A stretch of DNA of 64,000 nt from Lycorma delicatula (Eukaryota; Arthropoda; Insecta; Hemiptera; Fulgoridae). Location: assembly GCF_047948215.1 (NCBI RefSeq), contig NC_134465.1, positions 46,593,946 to 46,657,945 on the forward strand. Direction: 5' to 3'. Below are positions 48,800 through 60,037 of the stretch, piece by piece. A program made the position numbers and the translations under genes. Position 1 is the first letter of the stretch; each line of letters begins with the position of its first letter. The notes beneath the pieces were generated by a model, which made no database searches, had not been told where the DNA came from, and saw only the letters and a program-made list of their open reading frames with translations.

Positions 48800-51600
48800 T
48801 TATGCATTATAATTATTTCCTTCACAAATTACTATATTAAATGAATTTTTTTGTATTTTATAATAATTGAGAGCTTCATACTGACATGACGGACAACGTC
48901 GACATTATTTTTACCCTTTGACGATAAATTGTTGTATTTATAATTTTTTTTTTTTTAAATAGTATTTAAATATTTAGCATAAGATAAGAAATAAATTGTA
49001 AGATATTCTTACAATTCCAGCAACATTTTGGTCATCCCTTGCCGTAAGGAATGGTCTGATCAAAAATTGTTTCAGACAAAAGTTTTAGGTAATGTTTAGA
49101 GGATTAACGACCACTTTAAACTGATTCGATACTGTAGGTATGATTTTTTTTTTTTGCTTCAAAATCCCATTTCTTCCATCCCATGGGACAATGGTTGGTG
49201 ATATAAAAAAACTTTACTTAGATAAGGTTTAGGCCCTTATCCAAAGGATAGTCGGAATTTTGAACGAATTCGATATTTTAGTTAATAAGAAAGTTATAGC
49301 AATATTTTGTTTTTTTCGATAAAGCCCTCCTCATTTCCATCTCCGTAGTCAGATTTTGCCCATTAACGAACTCGACCGAGATTTTAGGTCATAATATTTT
49401 ATGAATCAATTTGAAATTGATTGGTATAAAATTACGGCAGTTATCATGTCCACAAGAAACTGAGGATATATAAATATATGCATATAAATTTTTTAACTGA
49501 CGGTGGTTTTGGGGTGTAGAGGATGTGAAAGCCAAAGATATGTCGAGATTTTCCGAAAGTCGAATCATGGTACTAATTACAATTGATAGCTTTCTTATTT
49601 ATGAAATCTACCTAAAGTGACTAAGAAACTAAGTATTTGGACGAAATATTTCTTTACTTTTAGCTCATTTTGATGTCGGTTCCATTTTTGTTTTTTTTTT
49701 AATAATTATTATAACTTTTTTTTGTTAGGAAATTAAATTTTTCCAAATTTGGATTTTTAAATTTCCAAAGCTGCTTTTTGTTTGTATACTTATTTTTTCT
49801 ACAATATTTAAATCGGGTGGTGATATTTATTTTTTCATATTTGTTCTCTACTAATTTTTTGGGATAATCTCTGTGGTTACTCATGACATATATTTATGAG
49901 AAGCTAATTTGTAAAAGCTTTTTCTGCTGTTTCTTTTATTTCGTTAATTTCAGAAACGTTATTTTCCTCTGATTTTACAAGTACTGCTCGATTAATTGGG
50001 AAATCAAAACAGCTTATTTTTAGATACTTGATTTTTCTTCCAATTTTAACGCTTTTTTCATCCTTTCTCTACCAAGTTCTTTTTTTTTTAAATTTAGATT
50101 GATTAGGATTGGATATAATTCATATCTTTGTCTCATTTATTTATTTATTTAATCTAAGTTTAAAAAAAAAAAAGTTATGAAATAAAAAAACTTGTAAGTA
50201 GAATTTAAAAAAAAAACAAAAAAAAACAATTATTAAAAATATCTACTTTTCTTTACACAGTAGTAACCTTACTATTATGTACATTAACAGTCACACACGT
50301 TTCACTTCAGGCTTTATTTCACAAACAGGTTAAGACAAGTAGCACTGTATAATTTATGTTTATCGTAAATAATAATCGTAATAATAAATAATAACAACAA
50401 TAACTCTATAATTCTGTAGTAATAATAAACGTAATTAGAGTGTAATTAAAAATGTATTTATTGTATTGATAAATAAATTCCTTTTATATAAGAAATTATA
50501 TATAAATTAATAAATAAAAATCATATTAATAAAAAAGAAAAAAAAAAGATAGGATACGTTACGAAATATGTAATATACTAACCATACGTATGCGATTTCA
50601 CTGAAATTACTTAATTAGTTATAATTAGCTAAAAATGAAAAAAAAAAAGATTCAGGTTTATTATTCTACTATATACGACAACAAGCTTTATATAGAAGGC
50701 TATAAACATATCTAAAAGATAATCATGTAACATATAAATTAATTATATGTAAATTACGTTACATATTTATTATATAATTAAATTTTAACGCAATTAATAA
50801 TTATTATATGTCGTAATATAAATTAAATTACTTATATTTTATTAATGTAATAAACTTTAAAAGTAAGCCGACAGGTGTTTCATAAATTTACACTTTACTA
50901 AATTTTTATTTTATACGTATAATATATTAATAAATAAATATATATAATAATTATTAAATGACAATTATAATTCAAGTAATGAATGACAAGTAATATTACG
51001 CGTGTATAACTTCTCAAATTCAAACATAGACTTCTTTCAAATGATCTTTCCGATTACAAATTTGAATAATACTCAGATACATGGAAGTTGCATCAATGGA
51101 AAGGAAAACTCAAACTATTTCAGCGGTTAGTAAAGTATATGTGTAAATTTCTTTTTCCCTTATCAACTTGTAAAATCCATCTTCATATTTTGGTCCGTAA
51201 ATTTTTCTTAAAATTATTTTTTCTACTTTTCCTATTTCATGTTCTGAAAAAAATCGGGTGGGCTGTATTGAGGCGCACGGTCGTTGGTTTAAAGTGAAAC
51301 CTTACAGACCTTAGGCAAAGTTCTTCCGAGTTACAGACCGACCGACTTATCTATAAATTTAAAAGGGGAAAGCCACTATCGTATTTTTTTTTTTAACAAA
51401 ACTGAAAGTCTCCGATGGAAAATTTTAGTTCCTTCATTTGGTCAACTCTGCAGATAAATTGGTCGGTCTTTATATCAGCGAGTCGCTTTTAGTGTATCGG
51501 ATTGAAATTAAAAGGAGACATTGAATACGTACTAATATTAATTTTAACGTAAAACGAACCCTAAAGGGTACATATTTATTTCAACTAATATTCGACGACA
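48800..51600. other. No gene seen
   Basis: 48868-48930 is the inverted relative of 24362-24425. 49020-49640 has a more even base composition ('cgaccactttaaactgattc', 'cttatccaaaggatagtcgg') and may be a dispersed repeat, but no second copy is present. 49650-51600 is AT-rich with A/T homopolymers and small TA stretches. Confidence 0.35.
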
Positions 51601-51639
51601 ACTTTGTTCAACATTGGTCTATGATATGAGAAGTAAGAG

Positions 51640-52125
51640 ACATAAGGCTTAATAAGCAGCGGTAGAGGTGCTCCCGCCGTCGGCGTCGTTCACTGAACGC
51701 GCTGTGCCGGCTTTCCGACGCTCCTGAAACAACCTCGCTCGCTCGGCACCGAACATCGAGGTACCTGTGGTGGTGTCCTGTAACCTCCCCTTTCCTACGA
51801 TATGCGTAATTTATATTTCCGGATGGCTTTTGTGCGGGCTGAGGCTGACATATTGAATTTTTATATTTTTTACATGTTTACTTTAATCTTTTACATGTAA
51901 ATATTTTCCAAAATCCACATATTATTACTTCCATCTATCTATATCGACAAACCCTAAACACAAACACGCGAATCATCGCGCTATCACCTCTAAGTCGTGA
52001 GGTACACTGAATAGAAATGAGCGAGAGCGCCAGTTTTGGCCGATCTGCGCTGTGCCCTCTCCCCCCCAATGATGCAAACTCAAAGTAGTATCTGTAAAGA
52101 AAACGTTTCATGTACACTGGAGTGA
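51640..52125. other. Two GC-rich patches, unassigned
   Basis: 51655-51800 ('cccgccgtcggcgtcgttca', 'ctcgctcgctcggcac') and 51960-52085 ('cgagagcgccagttttggcc') stand out from the AT-rich setting. They may be promoter-like or retroelement UTR sequence. No frame with a domain was found on either strand. Confidence 0.3.
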
Positions 52126-52189
52126 TAGATTACAAAATTTCCCTATACAAATGCTAATTTTCCTTTTCATAATAACTAGACAATGCCAA

Positions 52190-52890
52190 CTAAAAAAATC
52201 TGATGTGGACACCACATAACTTCCTTCTAGGTATATTAAATTATATATACACATTTAAAAAAAAAATGAAAAGTATATAAAATTTGATTTCGTTAATAAC
52301 TTCTGATATATATATATATATTTATTGTTATTATTGATTATTATTTACAATCAGAGGTTAATAATTGTTAATAAATCAATATATTTAAATAAATAAAAAA
52401 GTTAAAAATAAAGAAAGGAAATGAAGTCGAATTCGAACCGATGTGCCCTTCCCCTTGTAACATCCAAAAATTTCATTAAACTTTTATTTGGGTATAACAC
52501 CGAAACTAATGAAAATAAGTACCACATATGACGTACCATATATGACAATATCGTAGAAAAGTTCTCAATGAGGGCTTATTTATTGCAGTTAAGAAAAAGT
52601 AAAAAATCCAAATGTTTTTGATTTTGGACTTTTTTGGACACTTTTGGTTCAGTCGAAAGGTGCAGCACAACTAGATGTTAAAACATTCCTTTCGACATTC
52701 TGCGGCTGATCGTTTTTGAGTTATGGAAGTTACGTACGTACGTACGTTCATATATACAAACGAATGTACAGCCGTCACGCCGAAACTAGTCAAAATGGAT
52801 TCTGGGACGGTCAAAATGGATATTTCCGTTATAATGTGAAAACCGAAATTTTTCGTAGTCATAGTACTTCCTTTACTTCGTATAAGGAGT
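52190..52890 (-). repeat. Repeat K, copy 2
   Basis: Counterpart of 10600-11312 with the same landmarks ('aaccgatgtgcccttcccct', 'aaataagtaccac', 'ctcaatgagggctt', 'cgtcacgccgaaactagtca'). It contains a duplicated 'catatgac' and a longer 'tacgtacgtacgta' run. The end hairpin is reduced ('cctttacttcgtataagg'). Confidence 0.7.
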
Positions 52891-52899
52891 AACAAATCT

Positions 52900-54020
52900 T
52901 TATAAAAAACTTCAAATTTCGGGGTTTTTTGGAGAGTAGTACATAAAAAAATTTTTTTTTTCTTATTTTACTATTTTATACGCGAAAAATTAAATTGAAA
53001 TAACGAAAAACGAAAAAAAATCGAATTTAAAAAAAACAGTACCGGGTGCCCTTAATTAATTAATACGGGCTTTAATTACATTTATTTTTTTATTTTATAA
53101 TTGAGTTTTTATGATGTGGCTTTAATCAATATTTTCCGTAAATTTTTGAAAAATTAAATGTCGGACAGTTCCTTTTATTTTATTCTTAATGCAATCTACT
53201 ATATAATGTATTAAACAAAATATTTATTTGTATAAAATATAGGCAATATGTAGAACTGAAAGAAAAAAAGGAATAGAGACCTTTAATTTTTTTTGTCGTA
53301 GGATAATGTTAAAAATTAAGTGGATACATAATATTTAAAATTATGTGGTCTTATTTCAAAGAGGAAATGACGAAAACTGGTAAAGAGATAATCTAGGTTG
53401 GTAGGTCATGTCTTAAGACATCCAGATTTAACTAATTCGGTTATAATATAGGGTGTAGAAAGTAAAAATTGTAATAGAGAAAGGCAATTATTGCAATATA
53501 AAAAAATAATTGAGGATATACGGTATAGTAAATATGTTGAACCTAAAATATTATATAAAACAGAAAAATGAAAAAATATTCTATTAATAATTGTCAAAAA
53601 TCGAATTTTTTTATTTATTCTCGCAAAAATTGATTAAAAAAAATGGTTTTCCAGTAATCGGTAATTTTTCTTGTATTTTGGAGGGGGATAAGGTCGCAGT
53701 TCACGCTTCTGCCGCTGCAAAAGCCTAAGCAAACACCTTTAGATTATATATGCGAGGCCACATCATCCTATAGTGTACTACGGAAGCGTAGTGAATTCTT
53801 AGCGCATTCCAGGTGATTGCTGAAAATCATGAGCAACATAAGATGTTCAAGTTATGATTTCTTTTAGAAAAAAAAAACGCAACGGAAAAACACTTTAAAT
53901 AATTCAGAAAGCCTATAAAGAATCTACGATGAGTAAAATAAGTATTTACGAGTGATTTTCATGCTTCAAACGAAAAGAAATATCGATTAAAGATTATAAG
54001 CAATCTGGAAGTCATATAAA
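52900..54020. other. No gene seen
   Basis: AT-rich. The patch 53680-53820 ('cgcagttcacgcttctgccg') is GC-richer and unassigned. Confidence 0.35.
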
Positions 54021-54024
54021 CTTT

Positions 54025-54135
54025 CAAATCGGTGAAAAAATCGAAAAAATTCATGACCTCATCAACGAAGATTGTCGACGAACCAATAATTTTGGTTTTG
54101 GAAGCTCTCAAAAGATTGCGCGTCTCAGTACGAAA
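54025..54135 (+). pseudogene. Mariner-like transposase scrap
   Basis: The plus strand reads 'GEKIEKIHDLINEDCRRT', which fits the second helix-turn-helix of Mos1-type mariner transposases (..I..LI.eDrR.Ti..iA). Both sides are lost. It could belong with family H or I. Confidence 0.4.
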
Positions 54136-54159
54136 AAAAACGACCGGAATTGTAGAGAA

Positions 54160-54570
54160 GTAATTTTTCTTTCACAAAAACGCTTCGCCTGTTCTACGGA
54201 TTAAATCCGGCTTGGCCTGAATTCGTCTGAGAGGTGGTAATGAAGACAGCCCAAGTGAAGAAAGCTTCCCAACTCTGTTTCGCCAACCAACCTTCCTTTT
54301 TTTCTTAAATCTTATAATTATCATCACCGCCAACACATGAGACTCCTACCGGAGAGATAAGTGCATTGCATCTTCCTAAACTAGGACCCCCAAGAGGAGC
54401 ATTACTGGTAGGCTGAAAGGCTTTAGCCCCGAAAGAACTTCAGGGGATGGCCTGAACGAGAATCAAGCCGGAAGAACGAAGCACATACGCGGCTAGTCTC
54501 CCAAGGTCAGTCCCGGTAAATCTTTTTCAATCTGGTCTAAAGGATTGGAACACAATACAAAATTCAGTCC
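54160..54570. other. GC-richer block, unassigned
   Basis: Words such as 'cctaccggagagataagtgc' and 'caagccggaagaacgaagca' give it a retroelement-like composition. Repeat J follows at 54648, so both may belong to one element. Confidence 0.3.
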
Positions 54571-54647
54571 ACAGATATATAATAAAACAAATTAAATATA
54601 CTGTCAAACAAATAATTACCCACCCGATAAAAAATAATGATATATCC

Positions 54648-54790
54648 TGACCCCGTAGGGGAAGAACCCATGTGACAGTTGCGATTACTACGCCACCCTC
54701 TATGTACCTATCCCTTATGGGCTTTACTGGAGGTCATCTTCGAAACCTTTTGACAAATTCCAGTCCGCCTCGCCCAGGATGCCACCAATG
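54648..54790 (+). repeat. Repeat J, copy 2
   Basis: Counterpart of 45815-46020: 'tgaccccgtaggggaagaac', 'gggctttactggaggtcat', 'cttcgaaacc'. Confidence 0.5.
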
Positions 54791-54799
54791 ACGTTCCCA

Positions 54800-55630
54800 T
54801 TAGTGTACTATTATCCCTAAAAAAACAACAAAATTAATAACAAAACACATCTTATGTTAGTCTCAAACAAGAATGAGTGAACAAAATACGGAAAGGAACT
54901 GAAATCCACTTACCTACCGAAGGTAAAAAAAGTGAATCCAACACGAAATTACAATAAAACAGACCAACAACAAAAACTTACCAATTAGAAAACAAAAGGG
55001 ACTTTTATCCAGGCTCTGCAATTAGTGGGGATATACCTAAATCTCCCACTACCCTTATGTTCGGTTTCGCTCCCGCCAAAACTATGCACACTGAACAGAA
55101 GTTTTTAGAAGAAACATAATAACCTCCTTATCCCATCCTTCATGTTTGTCCGATGTCACGCTTTGTGACTTTTTTTACTTTCAAGAATGAAAAGGGACCA
55201 CAGTTAAAAGCGATTTGGCATGGCAGAAGAGATGAAACAAAAATCAACCGATGCCTTGAAAGGTATAACAAATGAAAGTTCAAAAATTTTTTTGAACAAT
55301 GGAATAAAAATTTGGATAAATGTATTGGATGTACTGGAGAGTACTTTTTGAAGGTAATCGAATTTCCAAAATGTAAAAAGAAATACACGATTTAAAAAAA
55401 TAATAATTCCCGTTATTTTTGGGTACCCTCTCGTGATATATAAATAACTGATTATAAGACGAACACCCAGATAATTATTTTCTGGTCAGGCTAAGTACAT
55501 CATCTATACATGTAGTAAAATATTTAATAATATATTTATTAATAAATATTTTTTATGCAATGTAACTGTTATGTTACGTAATAATTATTTAAAAATTATA
55601 AACAAAATACATAAAATCATACAGAATATT
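54800..55630. other. No gene seen
   Basis: AT-rich; one 82-codon minus frame (55388-55140) without a domain. Confidence 0.3.
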
Positions 55631-55639
55631 AAGAAAACA

Positions 55640-55760
55640 CACACACTGATGAAAATAGTAGCTTTGAAGAATATAAATTAAATTATAACGATAAAATATT
55701 ACATCGGACAGACTGGTCGTACATTCATCCACAAGGCGCTAGACAAAAAGTAATCAAATT
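55640..55760 (+). pseudogene. Penelope-like GIY-YIG scrap
   Basis: The plus strand 55697-55745 reads 'KYYIGQTGRTFIHKALDKK', the YIG half of the GIY-YIG endonuclease. The GIY half before it is lost in AT-rich sequence. It matches the relic at 41540-41600. Confidence 0.5.
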
Positions 55761-56079
55761 TTGTAAGTTATCTCATAAAAAGAGGATCCACATAAAATCA
55801 TAATTATCAGAACTTACAAATTTTTTACATAGCGCCCAAAAAATAAATATTTCAATATATTTGAACAATATAATATCTATATAAAAGGTTATCATTATTA
55901 TTACGGATATTTCACCCCGCATTAACTACGTAATACGCATTATAATAACAATGTATCATAACTACGTAGGAATGCATTTATAGCACCAGTTCACTTCCTT
56001 CATCCGTAGTTTGAGAATAGTATCTACGTTTTATGAGTCATGCCAGTGCATAAAAGGTTATCATTTACAGCTTGTAGTT

Positions 56080-56082
<3 letters not shown>

Positions 56083-56119
<37 letters not shown>
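56083..56119. repeat. TA microsatellite
   Basis: About 18 TA units followed by a CACA-rich bit. Confidence 0.85.
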
Positions 56120-56124
<5 letters not shown>

Positions 56125-56587
56125 CGCACACGCTCACACATAATAATCGTACTACTATTATTTTTATTTAATTTATTATTATAATAATTTTTTTTTCACT
56201 TAAGGTTCTCGTAAAATGGAATAATAATCTTTTTTAATATTATGCGATTACATGTCCTGCAATTCTCACTATTGTATAAAACTTACATTTTTTTTATTTT
56301 TTGTTAATCCGGTATAAGTTCATATAAAATAGGAAAAAAAAACAACGGAAGTAATGAAAATAATATCACCTAAAAATAAAAAATGAATATGTGATTCAAT
56401 ATATATATATATAATGCAAATTTAATTATATAAAATGAGTTCAACGTTCTTTTTATTCTCAAAATTTGTTTGATTAATATTATATAAGATTATAAAAAAA
56501 GAAGCAACTTACAGGTTTTTTTTTCTTTAAAACTACATAGAAATTTTGATGTTTCTTATTATTCTCATATAGGTTTCTTATAAAGTA

Positions 56588-56895
56588 TACACAAGGTATC
56601 ACGAAGTTTTCCTTGGACATTCATAACCTATTCTACTCGTGAAAATGATGAAAAAAGTTTATAGAAATATATATCCTAAAATGCTTCGTTTGCAAGTTAC
56701 GACTAGTGAAAAATTTCGCTCGGATTTCGCTACGCCGCTGAAATGAGGTCGTATGAAATTTTTACTACATTAATAAAGAGACAAAATTAGTGATTTTATA
56801 TAGGTTTTCACCTTAAAAACCGAATAAAGTAGGTTCCAAAACCGTATCTGCAGTAGTTTTTGGAAAATCTTGGGTGAAAACCAATAGACAGGGGT
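56588..56895 (+). repeat. Repeat E copy
   Basis: Begins 'cacaaggtatcacgaagttt' and continues with 'aatgcttcgtttgcaagtta', 'ctgaaatgaggtcgtatgaa', 'ccaaaaccgtatctgcagta'. It is followed at once by a word shared with the Helitron-like stretch (56955-56983). Confidence 0.65.
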
Positions 56896-57017
56896 AGAAA
56901 AGCCAGAATACATGTTGCTTACATGGAAAATTATCTCTGCAAAAAAATAAACGCGCTAGATGGCGCTGGGGTTGAGATATTTAAGAAACAAACAAATATA
57001 CAAACAGACTTTTTTAT

Positions 57018-57365
57018 TCTATATATATATATAAAAGGCATGTTCGTATGTGTGTCCGCTAAAGACAAAAAAAAAATGGACCGATTTACGCGCGGGCAAA
57101 ATGGAAAAGAGAAAAATGGAAAACGGGGAAAATGTGGAAAGAGGAAAGGGGAAAACGGGAAAGGGTAAAAAGGATACTTGGAGAGGGATGAGAGAGAAGG
57201 GTGAAAGGAAGAAGTTGGAAAGGGAAAAGGGGAAGGAGAATAAGTGAAAGGTAAAATTTGTGAAGTTCAGTTTTTTAATTTTTTTATCAAATTTTAAGTT
57301 GTATTTATTTAAACTCTCTCTCTCCCACTTTTCGGCAATAGCGAAGCATTGCCGGGTCTGCTAGT
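57018..57365 (+). mobile_element. Small non-autonomous Helitron
   Basis: The 3' end has the Helitron signature: the perfect hairpin cggcaat/attgccg (57333-57339 and 57348-57354), six bases, then CTAG at 57361-57364 followed by T. The 5' side starts with TCTATATATATATAAAAGG, typical of animal Helitrons. The interior holds a long purine tract (57085-57250), which makes lysine/glutamate-rich open frames with no domain. It would move by rolling circle using a Rep/helicase from elsewhere; none is in the window. Confidence 0.65.
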
Positions 57366-57369
57366 ATAT

Positions 57370-57730
57370 ATATAAAAATGAATGTTTACTAAAATGAAAA
57401 TATATATATATATATATAAAATGTATGTTAAAAATGAATGTATGTATGTCTCTTATGCCTTCCTAAACCGTTCATCCGATAGCGATGAAACTTTGAAGAA
57501 TGGTTGAACGCATGCTAGGGAAGGTTTTTGAATTAGTTTGGAACCGCTAGGTGGCGCTGGGGTCGAGATATTTCGAAAAATTGTATTTTTGGTCAGATTT
57601 GGCTCATATTAAGAATATATGTATTAGTTACATGAAAATAAATGTTTTTGCAAAAAATGGACCAGCTAGATGGCGCTGGGGTTGAGATATTTAGAAAAAA
57701 ATTAATATAGAATGTTATACTATATATATA
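57370..57730 (+). mobile_element. Helitron-like 5' sequence with repeated motif
   Basis: After TA repeats come 'gaatgtatgtatgtctctta' and 'cgttcatccgatagcgatga', usual words after a Helitron start. The motif 'gctagatggcgctggggt' plus 'tgagatattt' occurs at 57546-57573 and 57665-57692, and once before the first Helitron at 56955-56983. No 3' hairpin with CTAG was found here. Confidence 0.4.
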
Positions 57731-57774
57731 TATATATAGATAGAAAATAACTTCTTTTTTTTTGAAAATATTAA

Positions 57775-58005
57775 CACACCGGATTTATCTATCGGTAATC
57801 TCATCATCGTAAATCAACGATTACAAAATCGAAAGTTCTTAGGTTCAAATTCTAGCAAAGATGGTTGCTTTTACATGTGAAATTCTTTGATAGTTAGGGT
57901 TCAATTACCACACGTCTCAGATAGGAATAGTCGGCCTGAATCTGTACAAGACTGTACATTTACTGGTACATTAAAGTTATAAATGTAATCTTGATGAGTC
58001 TCTAA
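57775..58005 (+). mobile_element. SINE, diverged, H1-like
   Basis: A head remnant 'ttatctatcggtaatctcat', B-box-like gttcaaattc at 57843-57852, body 'gttgcttttacatgtg', 'ctcagataggaatagtcggc' and 'ctgtacaagactgtacattt'. The tail is unclear and differs from the usual type. Confidence 0.5.
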
Positions 58006-58009
58006 TTTT

Positions 58010-58481
58010 TTTAATTGTTAATGCAACAAAAATTTAAAAATAAACAATCAACACAAAAAATATTGAACTAGAAAACTAGTTCAGTATTAGCGCGTTATAA
58101 AATAAAATGAATCGGCTAGGAATAATATTTAAAAACACGTTTACAACGAATACAAAATAGAATATAAAATATATAATATTTGTAAAAAAAATTAATAAAT
58201 AATATTTTTACATTTAAAAAAGACAAGTTAGCAACAATAATAAATATTGCTTATTTTATTTTTATTATTATTTATCTTATTTTATATTGTATAGATAGAC
58301 CAGGTAGGTCATGATTATTATTATTATTATTTCTTTTTATTGTTGGTGTAGTTAGAAAAGGTCAACCAGTGACCAATATCACGAGAATAATAATAATAAA
58401 AACAAAAACAATAAAACCAAAGAAAAAAAAAGAAAGAAATCATTGTGGAAGGTGGAGGAGTTAACTGAACATTGTTGTTTT

Positions 58482-58530
<49 letters not shown>

Positions 58531-58815
58531 GTTTGTTGTATTGTGTGTGGGTGGGTGGTATCTTCCCAACTTGTTCTTAATACTCATGCGCACACAGACA
58601 CACAAATATAAACTTGTTACTCATTTAAAAGAAATCTTTTAAAATCTTAACTTCTTCGACTCCAGCTGACTTCTTGACTAACCGCTAACTGTAATGTGGT
58701 TTGCAACACTGTATCAGTGTTAATTCTTTAGTTTTATCATATAGTCTATTCATCGAGAGAAGAGTACACTTTATTATTGTATAAAAAAATATTCAAATTG
58801 TTTTTTAATTGGCTG
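58010..58815. other. No gene seen; TA microsatellite
   Basis: AT-rich. (TA)n at about 58487-58529. The 92-codon minus frame over it is a microsatellite by-product. Confidence 0.45.
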
Positions 58816-58819
58816 TTTG

Positions 58820-59870
58820 ATATCATCAACAAATCATTATCATATTAGTTTATCTTTTGCAAGTTTGAGGATTAAATTTTTATATTTATTTCTCTTTCTT
58901 TTTTGGTTTTCTGTTTTTTTTCGATCTATAGTTCTTCATTCTTACGCTTTGTTTTTGTATTTTCCTTCTCTCTTACGACCAAATAGATATTCTTGGTTTA
59001 TTTTTTCTCCTTTTCTTGGAAACCCTTTTAATCTTGTACCAGTTGTCCCTTGAAATTGTTATTATATCTTATACTATTTCTTATGATATTTTCATTTCTT
59101 TTAAATCTTTTGAACCACTGAGATATCTATTGATTTCCCTTCATTTTTTTTTGTAGATGATTTCATTTATAGAGTATTATCATACGAATTCATAAGTTTG
59201 TAGAAGAATTTGATTCAGTCATTTTATAATATTTACATTACATTTTTAAAGGTTTTTATTACTTAACAAATTGCAATAGTTTTTACTTATTTTTATCGGC
59301 TCTACGATTCTTTTCTCTGTTGCATTTATTTCATTTGATTTTAAACTGAAAATGCATCCAGGCCTTTTTGTTTGATTACCATATTGTAATGGGTGATTTT
59401 TAAATATTCCTTTTGTTGTTACTCGGTAGACCAATTTTATTCCTCTCAATCTCGTTTCCCCTTTCATCGACTCTTTTATCAAATATACCACTGATTTGAA
59501 TTATTTCTCCCATATATTTATATTTATTGATTTAGTTAATTTTCCATATCTTGTATTTAGGGATTTGATAGAATCTTTAATTTCTTTCATGAATTTTGTC
59601 TTTTTGAAGGAAATTTTTACCCTTTTCTGAGATTTATTTTAGGTAGTTTACTTGCTCTGCTGTAGTTTTGAGATATCCTGAGTAAATAGAAATATCTGCA
59701 ACGGTTACGGAGTTAATTCCATTCTTTTCAATTTCGGATCCAATTTTGTTTGATGCTGCATTCCAATTTCTTTCGTCTTCCTTTACCATTTTGTTATTAC
59801 TTTTTGTAGTACAACTTTCTTAGTTTTTATTTAATTTAATTTTTTATATCTGGTATATTCTAGTCTCACC
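58820..59870 (-). pseudogene. Decayed LINE relic
   Basis: The minus strand near 59735-59640 reads 'NGINSVTVADISIYSGYLKT' and 'TAEQVNYLK', which fits a reverse transcriptase around a changed FADD block (VADI). Upstream at 59470-59390 lies 'GETRLRGIKLVYRVTTKGI'. The composition is like the relics at 34600-35680 and 37480. Many stops. Confidence 0.4.
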
Positions 59871-59972
59871 CAATATCCAATTTAGAATTTATGAAAATAA
59901 TTAGTTATAATTGCTGTTTTTAAGATAATAATCCTTTCTGCTAAGATCACTGTAGTTTCTATATTAAGTACT

Positions 59973-60037
59973 TCTTTCTTTTTCCTGTTTAGCCTCCGGT
60001 AATTACCTTTCAGATAATACTTCAGAGGATGATATGT
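59973..60037 (-). mobile_element. SINE tail, left part, split by LINE
   Basis: 'cttctttctttttcctgttt', 'agcctccggtaattaccttt', 'cagaggatgatatgt'. It continues at 61281 after the LINE. Confidence 0.75.

Noticed and set aside
57050..57247. Lys/Glu/Gly-rich frames
   Set aside because: They come from a purine-only tract in a Helitron; three frames are open for the same reason.
58327..58605. 92-codon frame with Ile-Tyr repeats
   Set aside because: Translation of a TA microsatellite.
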